64,000 nt of DNA from Streptomyces sp. H39-S7 (GTDB taxonomy: Bacteria > Actinomycetota > Actinomycetes > Streptomycetales > Streptomycetaceae), in contig NZ_JAPVLU010000008.1 in NCBI RefSeq assembly GCF_027158205.1, positions 62,001 to 126,000 on the forward strand, read 5' to 3'. The first letter of the stretch is position 1, and the number at the start of each line of letters is the position of its first letter. The translations under genes and the position numbers were made by a program. The notes under the pieces were generated by a model that did not search any database, had not been told where the DNA came from, and saw only the letters and a list, made by a program, of their open reading frames with translations. Shown piece by piece: positions 7,922-16,559 of this stretch.

Positions 7922-8944
7922 ATGAGCCGTACAGACCGGCGCCGCCCCCCGACCATCCATGACGTGGCACACGAGGCGGGAGTCTCCCGCGGCACGGTCT
8001 CACGGGTGCTCAACGGCGGGATCAACGTCAGCCCGGCGGCACTCGAAGCGGTCAACGCGGCCATCCGCAAGACCGGATACGTCGTCAACCGGCACGCCCG
8101 CAGCCTGATCACGGGCCGCTCGGACTCGGTCGGGTTCCTGCTCACCGAGCCGCAGGAGAAGTTCTTCGAGGACCCGAACTTCAACGTGCTGCTGCGGGGC
8201 TGCACCCAGGCCCTCGCCGCGAACGACATCCCGCTGCTGCTGATGATCGCGGGCACCGAGTCCGAGCGGCGGCGGATAACGCGCTACATCACGGCGGGGC
8301 ACGTCGACGGGGTCCTCCTCGTCTCCAGCCACTCCGGCAATCCGATGGCCGAGCGGCTGCAGCAGGCGGGCATACCGCTGGTGGCCTGCGGCAAGCCGCT
8401 CGGCAACGCGTCGAAGGTCAGCTACGTGGCCGCCGACGACCGGGACGGCGCCCAGGAGATGGTCCGCCACCTCCACCGTTCCGGCCGCCGCCGCATCGCG
8501 ACGGTCACCGGACCGCTCGACACCCCGGGCGGCGTGGACCGGTTGGCCGGCTACCGCGAGGTGCTCGCCGAAGTCGGGCTCCCCGCGGACGAGCTGCTGA
8601 TCGCCGAGGGCGACTACAGCCGCGCGAGCGGTGAGTCGGCGATGGACCAGCTGCTGGAGCGGGCGCCGGACCTCGACGCGGTCTTCGTCGCCTCCGACCT
8701 GATGGCGCAGGGCGCCATCAACGCCCTGGAGCGGGCCGGGCGCCGCGTACCGCAGGACGTCGCCGTCGGAGGGTTCGACGACTCCCCCGCCGCGCTGGGC
8801 ACGCGTCCCCCGCTGACCACCGTCCGCCAGCCGTGGGACCGGATCAGCTCGGAGATGGTGCGAGTGCTCCTCTCCCGCATCGCCGGTGAGGAGCCCTCCA
8901 CCGTCATCCTGCCGACGGAACTCGTCATCCGCTCGTCCGCCTGA
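7922..8944 (+). CDS. LacI-family transcriptional regulator (GanR-like role)
   Basis: 340 residues. The N-terminal helix-turn-helix (TIHDVAHEAGVSRGTVSRVL) and hinge helix are followed by a periplasmic-binding-protein-like effector domain (SDSVGFLL through GGFDDSPAALGTRPPLTTVRQ). Its ATG follows GAAGGA, which lies in the right half of a small palindrome (7900-7911). As the last gene of the galactan importer operon it is the best candidate to bind the operator at 4633-4650 and thus to autoregulate, with a galacto-oligosaccharide or galactose as inducer (inferred). The second copy of that operator at 37071 suggests it may also control the ECF sigma gene. Confidence 0.92.
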   Translation: MSRTDRRRPPTIHDVAHEAGVSRGTVSRVLNGGINVSPAALEAVNAAIRKTGYVVNRHARSLITGRSDSVGFLLTEPQEKFFEDPNFNVLLRGCTQALAANDIPLLLMIAGTESERRRITRYITAGHVDGVLLVSSHSGNPMAERLQQAGIPLVACGKPLGNASKVSYVAADDRDGAQEMVRHLHRSGRRRIATVTGPLDTPGGVDRLAGYREVLAEVGLPADELLIAEGDYSRASGESAMDQLLERAPDLDAVFVASDLMAQGAINALERAGRRVPQDVAVGGFDDSPAALGTRPPLTTVRQPWDRISSEMVRVLLSRIAGEEPSTVILPTELVIRSSA

Positions 8945-8961
8945 CCCGCGGGCGGGGAGAA

Positions 8962-8999
8962 CCGCTGACCGCGCGCCTGCCGAGGCGGGCGGTCAGCGG
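8962..8999. terminator. Bidirectional hairpin terminator
   Basis: Outer arms 8962-8972 and 8989-8999 pair perfectly (11 bp), and further GC pairs close inside. The hairpin sits in the 48-base gap between the convergent LacI and pectinesterase genes and reaches into the pectinesterase stop codon. Confidence 0.75.
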
Positions 9000-10111
9000 C
9001 ATTTCTGCCACGGGGCCCAGTCGCCGAACCAGTCCGCCGGGGTCTGCGCGGCCGCTTCACCGGCGGTGAGCTGCGGCCGGCTGGCGGGCACCGGGATCGC
9101 CGCACCCGGGCCGGAGTTGCGGTACTCGCGGAAGCGCTGGCTCTGCCAGGGGTACGAGGCCGACATGTTCGCGTACGGCTCGGACGCGTTGATGCCGGGG
9201 CCGAGCAGGCTGTCGCGGACGGTGAGCATGGGGACCGCGGTGGTGTCCGAACTGGGCACCCAGGGCCGGGCCAGCCGGTAGAAGCCGTCCGGGGCCGCGC
9301 TGGTGATGTGTGAACGGACGACGAGGTAGCCGTACGGGGTGGGGCCGGCGGTGCTGGGCGCGAAGACGAAGCCGTACGGGGCGGATGCCAGGTCGGTGCG
9401 GTTCAGCGTGCGGAAGTGGCAGGAGTCGAACACGGCGGTGGCGCGGCCGAAGACGAAGTCGACGTCGCCCTCGGCGTAGCACCGGTGGAAGTACTGCCGG
9501 GCGATGGTGGTCCTGGCCGGGGTGTCGGCGTACAGGGTGTCCTGGTGGCCGAGGAACCGGCAGTCGTGGAAGGCCGCGCGGTCGCCCATCGCCTTGAGGG
9601 CGACGGCCTGGGTGCCGGTGATCTCCGGGTGGTCCGCGCGCAGCCAGTCGTTGGCGAAGGTGAGGTCGCGGGCGGTGAAGCCGTCGGCCTGCACCGTGGT
9701 GGTGGCGGAGCCGGAGGTGCCGTAGGGGCCGGATCCGTCGGGCTTCGGCGTTCCGTTCGCGTGGTCGTACACGATGACGGTGTCCGCCGCGTCGCAGGTC
9801 GCGCCGAGCAGGGTGAGTCCGGTCTTGGCGGCGCCGACGGCGACGGTCTCACGGTAGACGGCCGCGGCCAGGACGAGCGTCCACCCCTCGGCGGGGTTGT
9901 CCGGCGTGGCCGCCACCGCGGCCTGCACGGTGGTGTGGTCGCCGCGGCCCTGCGGGTCGACGTAGAGGGTGCGGTCGTCGCGGCGCCCGGCGGGCGAACC
10001 GTAGCGGCCGAACGGCCGCGCGGGGTGTGCGGCGGGACGGGTGAAGCCGGTGACGGATCCGACGGCCGCTCCGGCGGCGCCCAGGACGGCGGCTCTGCGG
10101 GTGAGAGACAT
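8993..10111 (-). CDS. Secreted pectinesterase (CE8)
   Basis: 372 residues that remove methyl esters from homogalacturonan so that pectate lyases can cut it. The N-terminus MSLTRRAAVLGAAG has the twin arginines and hydrophobic stretch of a possible Tat signal. The CE8 right-handed beta-helix begins at DRTLYVDPQGRGDHTTVQAAV. The catalytic aspartates lie in FLGHQDTLYAD and DVDFVFGRATA, and the substrate arginine in LARPW. The ATG at 10111 has GAAGGAG nine bases upstream. It is the last gene of a minus-strand unit, 76 bases after a pectate lyase, so the two enzymes are probably made together. Confidence 0.92.
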   Translation of the reverse strand: MSLTRRAAVLGAAGAAVGSVTGFTRPAAHPARPFGRYGSPAGRRDDRTLYVDPQGRGDHTTVQAAVAATPDNPAEGWTLVLAAAVYRETVAVGAAKTGLTLLGATCDAADTVIVYDHANGTPKPDGSGPYGTSGSATTTVQADGFTARDLTFANDWLRADHPEITGTQAVALKAMGDRAAFHDCRFLGHQDTLYADTPARTTIARQYFHRCYAEGDVDFVFGRATAVFDSCHFRTLNRTDLASAPYGFVFAPSTAGPTPYGYLVVRSHITSAAPDGFYRLARPWVPSSDTTAVPMLTVRDSLLGPGINASEPYANMSASYPWQSQRFREYRNSGPGAAIPVPASRPQLTAGEAAAQTPADWFGDWAPWQKCR

Positions 10112-10187
10112 GGGGGCCACTCCTTCGCTGGTGGGGAGGGGGCCGGACGGGGCGGGGCGTCCCGGCCCGCCCGGCGGTGTGGTCCGT

Positions 10188-11513
10188 TCAGAGCCGCCCG
10201 GCGCCCGCGCCGCAGTCGACGATGTGCGGAACCGCGCTCGGACGGTCGACGCGGGTGCGCAGCGTGGGGATCCAGCCCGCGTCACCGGCGATGACCGTGG
10301 TGGGGTGGGCGGCGTTGAACGCGCCGAGGAGGTCGGTCTCCTTGCCGTTGACGACGTTGTGCTCCTCCGTCATCGCGGTGCCCTTCCAGTACGCGATGAC
10401 CCGGTCCGCGCCGACCGTCGTGGGCAGGGTGAACGCGTTCGCCTCAGCGACGAGTTGCGACTTGTAGCCGACCCCGAGGCTGTAGACGTACTCCTGGCCC
10501 GCGGTCACGACGTAGTGGTTGTTGTACGTGTCGACCTGGCCGAAGCGGACCCGTGGCGCGCGCTCGGTGATGTTCTTGAACAGGTTGTGGTGCAGGGTCA
10601 CGCGCAGCTTGCCCGTGTCGGTGGCGCCGGCGCCGTCACTGTTGCCGAAGAGCAGGGTCTTGTCGTGGTCGGTGAAGGCGTTCCAGGAGGCGGTGACGAG
10701 GTCGGCGCCCCTGACGATATCGAGCTCACCGTCGTGCTGCTGGTAGATCCGCCCGAAGTAGAACGGCTGGGCGGCGTCGGGGCGGCGGCCGTCGGTGAAC
10801 GTGTTGTGGTCGATCCAGACGTGGGTGGCGCCGTAGACGACGAGGTTGTCGTACTCGGAGTTCCAGTTGCCGGTGGCGCCGTCGGTGGGGTCCCACTGCG
10901 GGAAGCAGTCGAAGGCGTCCTCGAAGGTGAGGTTGCGGACGATGACGTTGTCCGCGTTCTTGACCTGGAGGTCGAGGGCGAGCAGTTTCGGGTGCTTGCC
11001 GACGCCCACGATGGTGGTGTTGGAGCCGACCAGGAGCTGGACCCGCGCCCCCTGCCGGGCGGCGGACGCGGCGCGGGCGTCCTCCTGCGGGCCGGTGGGC
11101 ACGGTGGCGGTGCCCCAGGTGGCCGGGTCGTACGCGGCGAGGTAGGCGTCCAGGGCGTAGCCGTCGGTGGCGTAGTCCGCGCAGCTCAGCGGCTGTCCGG
11201 CGTCGTCGCTGTTGCCGTCGATGGCGCCCTTGACCTGGATGATCTTGGGGGTGGCGTCGCCGCCGTTGAGGGCGGCGGCGAGCTGGGCGCGGGTACTGAC
11301 GGTGAAGGTGTGGGCCGCGTCGGCGGCCTGACCGCCGGTGGTCCCGGTACCGGACGAGGCCCAGCCGTCCCCCGCGGGCAGTGCGGCGCGGGCGGGCGAG
11401 CGGTGGGCTGCCGGGGCAGCCGGCGAATGGGCCGCCTGGGCGGGCGCGGCCAGCGCCAGGGAAGTGCAGCCGATCAGCGCAGCAATTACATGGGCATGAC
11501 ATGTTCTTCTCAT
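10188..11513 (-). CDS. Secreted pectate lyase, PL1 family
   Basis: 441 residues with a Sec signal peptide ending near ALAAPAQA. The PL1 parallel beta-helix carries the signature HVWIDHNTFTDG, Asp-rich calcium-site strands around DAFDCFPQWDPTDG, and the catalytic-region arginines in ERAPRVRFGQVDTYNN. It cleaves demethylated homogalacturonan by beta-elimination. It is a close paralogue of the lyase at 35638-36996: both begin their mature part with DGWASSGTGTTGGQAAD or a near match and share most motifs. A hairpin at 11581-11611 lies upstream, so it may have its own promoter in the 105-base gap. Confidence 0.93.
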   Translation of the reverse strand: MRRTCHAHVIAALIGCTSLALAAPAQAAHSPAAPAAHRSPARAALPAGDGWASSGTGTTGGQAADAAHTFTVSTRAQLAAALNGGDATPKIIQVKGAIDGNSDDAGQPLSCADYATDGYALDAYLAAYDPATWGTATVPTGPQEDARAASAARQGARVQLLVGSNTTIVGVGKHPKLLALDLQVKNADNVIVRNLTFEDAFDCFPQWDPTDGATGNWNSEYDNLVVYGATHVWIDHNTFTDGRRPDAAQPFYFGRIYQQHDGELDIVRGADLVTASWNAFTDHDKTLLFGNSDGAGATDTGKLRVTLHHNLFKNITERAPRVRFGQVDTYNNHYVVTAGQEYVYSLGVGYKSQLVAEANAFTLPTTVGADRVIAYWKGTAMTEEHNVVNGKETDLLGAFNAAHPTTVIAGDAGWIPTLRTRVDRPSAVPHIVDCGAGAGRL

Positions 11514-11580
11514 TGCGGCTCCCGCTGAAGCGAAGTGAACGGGTGGAGGGGTGAACGGACGGGTGGAGAGGCCGGGCCGC

Positions 11581-11611
11581 GGCGGGGCGCCGATGGGGAC
11601 GGCGCCCCGCC
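11581..11611. terminator. Hairpin downstream of the sugar-binding gene
   Basis: Perfect 11-bp arms (11581-11591 and 11601-11611) with a 9-base loop, 7 bases past the stop of the binding-protein gene. It may end or damp transcription before the pectate lyase and pectinesterase, or protect the 3' end of the binding-protein message. Confidence 0.7.
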
Positions 11612-11618
11612 TCCGGAA

Positions 11619-12959
11619 TCAGCTCTTGTGCTGCTTGTAGTCCGCCTGCGCGGCGTTGAGCTTGCCCGCGAGCTTGTCGGCGAAGTCCTTGGCCGTGGTC
11701 TTGCCGAGCAGCAGCTTCTGGAAGTCCGGCTCGGAGTCGGCCTTGGTGATGCTGTTCCAGTCCGGCAGGTAGTACGGGAACTGCACGATCTTGGTCTTGG
11801 GGTCGTTGAGTGAGTCCATCGCGGCCTTCGTCGGCTTGGCGTCAGTGATCCACGGGTCCCACTCGGTGGCGGTGTTGGCGGGGATCGCGCCGGCCGACTT
11901 GTTCCAGAGGCTGTTCATCTCGGGCGAGGCTGCGAACTCGATGAACTTCCACGCGGCGGCCTTGTTGGAGCCGGACTTGAACAACCCGAGTCCGTCGACC
12001 GGGTTCGACACGATCGTGCGCACCCCGCCGTCGGTGGACGGCGGCAGGGGGATGCCCTCGATCTTCTCCTTCCCGAACGCCTTGACGTGGTCGTTGTACG
12101 AGCCGAGGTTGTGCTGCAGCATCCCGATGTTGCCCTGGTCGAACTCGGCGACCATCTTCACGAAGTCGTTGTTGAGGTCGGCCTCGGGCGTCGCCTTCTT
12201 GTACAGCCCGGCGTACTTCTCCAGCGCGGCGATGTTCCTGGGGTCGTTGACCGTGGTCTTCTCGCCGTTCCAGAAGGCGTCGATCCCCGACTGGGCGTAC
12301 ATCATCTCCAGCGCTTGGGCGATCGAGCCCTTTCCGCCGCGCAGGGTGAAGCCGAACCGGTTGTTCTTGACGTCCGTCAGCTTGTCGGCCGCCGCGTACA
12401 GGCCCGCCCAGGTGGTGGGCGGCTGCAGGCCCGCGGCGGTGAAGAGGTCCGCGCGGTACCACAGCGTGCCCTGGTTGGCCGAGGTCGGCACCTCGTAGAG
12501 CTGCTTGGCGTCACCGCCCGCCGCCAGGACGCTGGTGACCATGCCGGTGACGAGCTTGCCCTTGAGGGCGCTGTCGTTGATCCGGTCGGTCAGCGGCTCC
12601 AGGGCGTTCTGGGCGACCATGTTGGCCAGGTACGCCGTGCCGACGCCGCCCACGTCGGGCAGTCCGCCGCCGGCGATGGCGGTGTCGTACTTCTTCTGCA
12701 CATCGGCGATCGGGATGCCGACGTACTCGACCTGGATGTCGGGGTTCTTCTTCTCGAACGCGGCGATGATCTGCTTCCAGACCGCGGTGCGCACCCCGCC
12801 GTTGTTGTCCCAGAAGACGATCTTCCCATGGCCCTTGCCCTCGTCACCGGACGAGTCGCCGGAGTCGCCACAGGCGGTGGCGGTGAGCGCGAGCGAGACG
12901 GTGAGCGCCGTGGCGGCGATCAGACGGGTTCTGCGGTGCGGCTTCTTCGGCTGTGACAT
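11619..12959 (-). CDS. CUT1 sugar-binding lipoprotein (pectin-derived oligosaccharide)
   Basis: 446 residues with a charged start (MSQPKKPHRRTR) and a lipoprotein signal ending TATAC, followed by the acidic linker GDSGDSSGDEG. The body is a family 1 solute-binding protein (KIVFWDNNGGVRTAVWKQII). It is probably the binding protein for the permeases at 16560-18364. Unusually it is encoded at the far end of the operon, after the oxidoreductase, PmoA-like and GH43 genes, rather than before the permeases. The company of GH43, pectate lyase and pectinesterase suggests an arabinan or pectin oligosaccharide ligand (inferred). Confidence 0.88.
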   Translation of the reverse strand: MSQPKKPHRRTRLIAATALTVSLALTATACGDSGDSSGDEGKGHGKIVFWDNNGGVRTAVWKQIIAAFEKKNPDIQVEYVGIPIADVQKKYDTAIAGGGLPDVGGVGTAYLANMVAQNALEPLTDRINDSALKGKLVTGMVTSVLAAGGDAKQLYEVPTSANQGTLWYRADLFTAAGLQPPTTWAGLYAAADKLTDVKNNRFGFTLRGGKGSIAQALEMMYAQSGIDAFWNGEKTTVNDPRNIAALEKYAGLYKKATPEADLNNDFVKMVAEFDQGNIGMLQHNLGSYNDHVKAFGKEKIEGIPLPPSTDGGVRTIVSNPVDGLGLFKSGSNKAAAWKFIEFAASPEMNSLWNKSAGAIPANTATEWDPWITDAKPTKAAMDSLNDPKTKIVQFPYYLPDWNSITKADSEPDFQKLLLGKTTAKDFADKLAGKLNAAQADYKQHKS

Positions 12960-13046
12960 GGCGGCTCTTTCGGTCGGGGGATCCAGTCGTGCGTTTCATC
13001 GGGCGGTGCGGTCGTGGGATGCGGTGGTGCGTTGCGGTGGTGCGCT

Positions 13047-14570
13047 TCAGGAGGTGATGCGGAAGGTGCCGAACGCGGCCGTTCCCGCCGGGCTCCGGCC
13101 CGGGGGCGCGGTGGCGAACAGGCCGATCTGGGCACCGAGCCAACGCCACGGACTCGCGGTGAACACCGGCCCGGAGGCCTGCGGTCCCTCGCCGGTGTCC
13201 GCGGAGAAGCGGCAGCGGGCGCCCGGTGCGATCTCGATGCGCAGCCGCGCACGGCCGGCGGGCACCGGGCGGGCGTACTCCGCGTCCCGTTCGGCCGGTG
13301 CCGTGGACTCGGCGAAGCGGTGCACGAGACGGATCCCGTCCGCGCCCCGCTCCAGGCCGATCCAGGAGTAGGCGTCCCCGATGACGGCCAGTCCCGCCCT
13401 GGCACCCGGGGTCTCGGACCGCAGGGCCAGGTCGACGGTGACCGTGCAGACCTCGGCCGGCAACCGTTGGACCAGGACGCCGGCCACCGTCCGCAGGTCG
13501 TCGACGTCGGCGGTGCGCGAGCAGGCCAGACGCAGGCCGTCGCCGCTGTGCGCGGTGGTCCGTCGGGGGCGCGGGTTCGCCGCCCACGACCACTGTCGGC
13601 CGAACCGGCCGCCGGGGAAGTCGTCGTCGGTGGCGGGGGCTTCGACCGGCTGCTCCTCGCCCTTCGGCTTGGCGTGGACGGCTACCGGCTGTCCGTCGGC
13701 GCCCATTACCGGCCAGCCGTCCGCCGCCCAGCGCATCGGCTGCAGATGCACCACCCGGCCGTAGGCGCCCCGCGCCTGGAAGTGCAGGAACCAGTCCTCG
13801 CCGGACGGGGTGTCCACCCAGGCGCCCTGGTGCGGCCCGTTGACCGCGGTGGCGCCCTGTTCGAGCACGACCCGCTCCTCGTACGGTCCGAAGAAGTCAC
13901 GGGAGCGGAACGCGCCCTGCCAGCCGGTCTCCACCCCGCCCGCGGGGGCGAGGATCCAGAACCAGCCGTCACGCCGGTAGGCCTTGGGCCCTTCGAGGGT
14001 GAACCAGCCGGGCAGGGCGTCGGCATCGATGATCACCCGCCCCTCGTCGAGCAGTTCGGTGCCGTCGGAGCTCATCCGGTGGCCGGTGAGCCGGTTGTTC
14101 ACCCCCGCCCGCGACCTGGCCCAGGCGTGGACGAGGTACGCGCTGCCGTCCGCGTCCCACAGCGGGCAGGGGTCGATCAGGCCGCGGCCCGCCTTGAGCA
14201 GGTGCGGGCGGGTCCACGGTCCGCGGACGTCCTCCGCGTTGACCTGGAAGACGCCGGTGTCGGGGTCGCCCCAGAAGATCCAGAAGCGGCCGTGGTGATG
14301 GCGGATCGACGGCGCCCACACCCCCCGGTCGTGCCGCGGCACGGCGAAGGCGGCGGCCGGCAGCAGCCGGTCCAGGGCGTGTCCGACGATCCGCCAGTTG
14401 ACCAGATCGCGCGAGTGCAGGACCGGCAGGCCCGGCGCGCGGCCGAAGCTGGAGGCGGTCAGGTAGTAGTCGTCACCGACGCGGATCACGTCGGGGTCGG
14501 GCCAGTCGGCGTTCAGCACGGGATTGCGGTAGGTGCCGTCGCCGAGGTCGGCGGTCCACGCTCGCGTCAT
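13047..14570 (-). CDS. GH43 family glycosidase (arabinan/xylan side-chain type)
   Basis: 507 residues and no signal peptide, so it is cytoplasmic. The GH43 five-bladed propeller is clear: general base Asp in NADWPDPDVIRVGDDYYLT, the HDRGVWAPSIRHHHGRFWIF segment, the pKa-tuning Asp in IDPCPLWDADG, and the general acid Glu in FTLEGPKAYRRDGWFWI. A C-terminal beta-sandwich of about 190 residues follows, as in longer GH43 subfamilies. It probably trims arabino- or xylo-configured oligosaccharides imported by the linked transporter. The ATG overlaps the upstream stop by four bases. Confidence 0.9.
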   Translation of the reverse strand: MTRAWTADLGDGTYRNPVLNADWPDPDVIRVGDDYYLTASSFGRAPGLPVLHSRDLVNWRIVGHALDRLLPAAAFAVPRHDRGVWAPSIRHHHGRFWIFWGDPDTGVFQVNAEDVRGPWTRPHLLKAGRGLIDPCPLWDADGSAYLVHAWARSRAGVNNRLTGHRMSSDGTELLDEGRVIIDADALPGWFTLEGPKAYRRDGWFWILAPAGGVETGWQGAFRSRDFFGPYEERVVLEQGATAVNGPHQGAWVDTPSGEDWFLHFQARGAYGRVVHLQPMRWAADGWPVMGADGQPVAVHAKPKGEEQPVEAPATDDDFPGGRFGRQWSWAANPRPRRTTAHSGDGLRLACSRTADVDDLRTVAGVLVQRLPAEVCTVTVDLALRSETPGARAGLAVIGDAYSWIGLERGADGIRLVHRFAESTAPAERDAEYARPVPAGRARLRIEIAPGARCRFSADTGEGPQASGPVFTASPWRWLGAQIGLFATAPPGRSPAGTAAFGTFRITS

Positions 14571-15397
14571 CCGGCCGGCCCTCCGCCCGTCGCCCGCGCC
14601 AGCGCCGCGGCTTCGTCGCGCCCGAGCCGCCCGTCGGCGATCCCGGTGACGATCCGCCGGGTGACGGTGGCCGCCGGCGGCACCGCCAACCGGTCCCGCG
14701 CCGCGAGCGAGGAGCCGACGCCGGGGTACTCGCCGGTGCGCACGAACCACGGGTCCGGTCCGCTGAACACCAGCGTCCAGCGGTCATCGGCGAGGGCGAG
14801 CCATGCGGCCGGACGGCCGTGTACCGCGTCCTCACCGTCGGCGTCCGCGGTGAAGACGTCCGGGGGGCTCGCGTGTTTGGGTGCCCGCCAGAAGAAGCCG
14901 CCGTATCCCGCGCCGGGCCGGCCGTTGGTGGCCGGGCTGCCGATGCTCAGCGGACGGCCGGTGGTGTTGGTGAGTGCGAAGGTGAAGTCGAGCGCCCAGG
15001 CGGTGTCGTCGATCCGCCGGACGTCGACGGTGCGCCGCTCGCGCAGCAGTTCGTGGTCGTCGGCGGTCCAGGACAGCTCCTCGGTGAAGCCGCCGGCCGT
15101 CCGCCGCAGCCAACCGCTGTGCCGCTGCACACCGTGGTTGTCCCGCTCGGTGGGCCCCTGGCCGCGCACGAAGGTCCGGCCGCCCCAGAAGTTGCGGCCC
15201 TCCACGTCCGGGACCGCGACGCTGACGCCCAGGTGGTGCCGGTGGTCCTCGGGCATCAGCTCGGTGACCGCCACACCGCCCAGGGTGCGGAGCGGGTGCA
15301 GCCAGGGGCGCGGCGACAGCTCGCCTGCCAGGTCGGAGGAGTGGACATAGCTGCCGACGACCCGGTCGTCGCAGCGCAGTTCGAGGGGTTCGGTCAT
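14567..15397 (-). CDS. PmoA/DUF6807-family protein
   Basis: 276 residues matching the PmoA (DUF6807) family, named after a methane monooxygenase operon gene but common in sugar-utilisation operons with unproven activity. The family hallmark is the His cluster PEDHRHHLGVSVAVPDV near residue 55, and the all-beta, mutarotase-like pattern continues to GYGGFFWRAPKH. Its start overlaps the stop of the oxidoreductase gene by one base and its stop overlaps the GH43 start by four. Constant linkage of this family with Gfo/Idh/MocA oxidoreductases suggests a shared oxidation or isomerisation step on an imported sugar (inference). Confidence 0.8.
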   Translation of the reverse strand: MTEPLELRCDDRVVGSYVHSSDLAGELSPRPWLHPLRTLGGVAVTELMPEDHRHHLGVSVAVPDVEGRNFWGGRTFVRGQGPTERDNHGVQRHSGWLRRTAGGFTEELSWTADDHELLRERRTVDVRRIDDTAWALDFTFALTNTTGRPLSIGSPATNGRPGAGYGGFFWRAPKHASPPDVFTADADGEDAVHGRPAAWLALADDRWTLVFSGPDPWFVRTGEYPGVGSSLAARDRLAVPPAATVTRRIVTGIADGRLGRDEAAALARATGGGPAG

Positions 15398-16554
15398 CAG
15401 CAGCGCACCTCCCGCGCCGGCTGCCGTACGGCCCAGGGCGCGCCGAGTTCGGAGAAGAGCGCGAGCGTCTCCGCGGCGGAGTCGACCAGGCCGTCGACAC
15501 CCGGCACCACCCGCCGCCGGGAGCGCTCCCCTGCGACGGCACGCCACAGCCGGCCAGGAACCGGCACCGGGTCGGCGGCGGTGCGCACCGCCTCGACGAC
15601 CTTCATGAAGGCGCCGGTGGAGCGCGGCGGGACGAGCAGTTCCTCGCCGTGCGCGAGATGGGCGAGCAGGTTCTCCAGCAGGTCGGTCCGTGCGAAGACG
15701 CGCTCCTCGGGACCGTGGGAAGCACGCTGCAGCAGCACCCGGTCCTGCTTGTACCAGAAGGTGATGCGGCCTTTCGTGCCGTGCACGGCGACGTACGGTT
15801 CGGCCGCGGTCTCGGCGCACAGGGTGGCGGCGACGGTGACGCGGGTGCCGCGCGCGGTCCGGATCCGGACGCAGGAGGTGTCGTCGGACTCGATCTCGTT
15901 GGCGCGGAAGAGCTCGGTCTCGATGGCGGCCACGTCGGCGGCACGATCACTTCCGTCCAGGCGCAGGGCGGTGGCCACGGCATGCGCGAGGGGGTTGGTG
16001 AGCACGCCGTCGACCACGTCGACGCCCCGCAGGGCGCGCCGCCCGGACCAGGCGGCGCGGGTGAAGTACTTCTCGTCCCGTACCCAGTTGCCCGCCGCGC
16101 CGATGCCCCGAACCCGGCCGATCGCGTCGTCGGCGATCAGGTCGCGTACCGCGGTCACGGCCTGCGAGCCGAGCGACTGGAAGCCGATCTGGCAGGCGCT
16201 GCCGCTCGCCTCGAGACCCGTGACCAGCCGCTCGTACTCGGCGTACGACGGGGTCGGGGGCTTCTCCAGCAGCACGTGCGCGCCATGGGCGGCGGCGGTC
16301 AGTGCCAGGTCGGCATGGGTGTGGATCGGTGTGCAGACGATCGCGACGACGGCGCCCGTCCGGTCGATCAGCTCCCCCAGGTCGGTCCCCTGGGCCGGTG
16401 TGCCCAGTCCGGCGAGCTGTTCCTCCTCCAGCGGCCGCAGGTCGCACACCCCGGCCAGACGTACGGTTCCGGCGGCGGTGAGCCTGCGCAGGTTCTCCAG
16501 GTGCCAGTGCCCGTGGCCGTACGCGCCGGCCAGGACGACGGGTATCGCTCCCAT
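15397..16554 (-). CDS. Gfo/Idh/MocA-family oxidoreductase
   Basis: 385 residues. The N-terminal Rossmann fold is marked by VVLAGAYGHGHWHLENL and the family signature HVLLEKPPTPSYAEY around residue 100 (consensus EKP), followed by the alpha/beta substrate domain. Members oxidise or epimerise sugars and inositols with NAD(P). The ATG at 16554 has AAGGGG eight bases upstream. A GTG at 16563 that overlaps the permease stop is an alternative adding three residues. It lies between permeases and the PmoA-like gene, so its substrate is probably the imported sugar. Confidence 0.88.
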   Translation of the reverse strand: MGAIPVVLAGAYGHGHWHLENLRRLTAAGTVRLAGVCDLRPLEEEQLAGLGTPAQGTDLGELIDRTGAVVAIVCTPIHTHADLALTAAAHGAHVLLEKPPTPSYAEYERLVTGLEASGSACQIGFQSLGSQAVTAVRDLIADDAIGRVRGIGAAGNWVRDEKYFTRAAWSGRRALRGVDVVDGVLTNPLAHAVATALRLDGSDRAADVAAIETELFRANEIESDDTSCVRIRTARGTRVTVAATLCAETAAEPYVAVHGTKGRITFWYKQDRVLLQRASHGPEERVFARTDLLENLLAHLAHGEELLVPPRSTGAFMKVVEAVRTAADPVPVPGRLWRAVAGERSRRRVVPGVDGLVDSAAETLALFSELGAPWAVRQPAREVRC

Positions 16555-16559
16555 GCCGC

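Noticed and set aside
13014..15350. A 778-codon open frame on the plus strand
   Set aside because: It lies opposite GH43 and the PmoA-like gene. Its translation is a Gly/Arg/Pro/Val-rich run without any family motif, as expected for the antisense of high-GC coding DNA.
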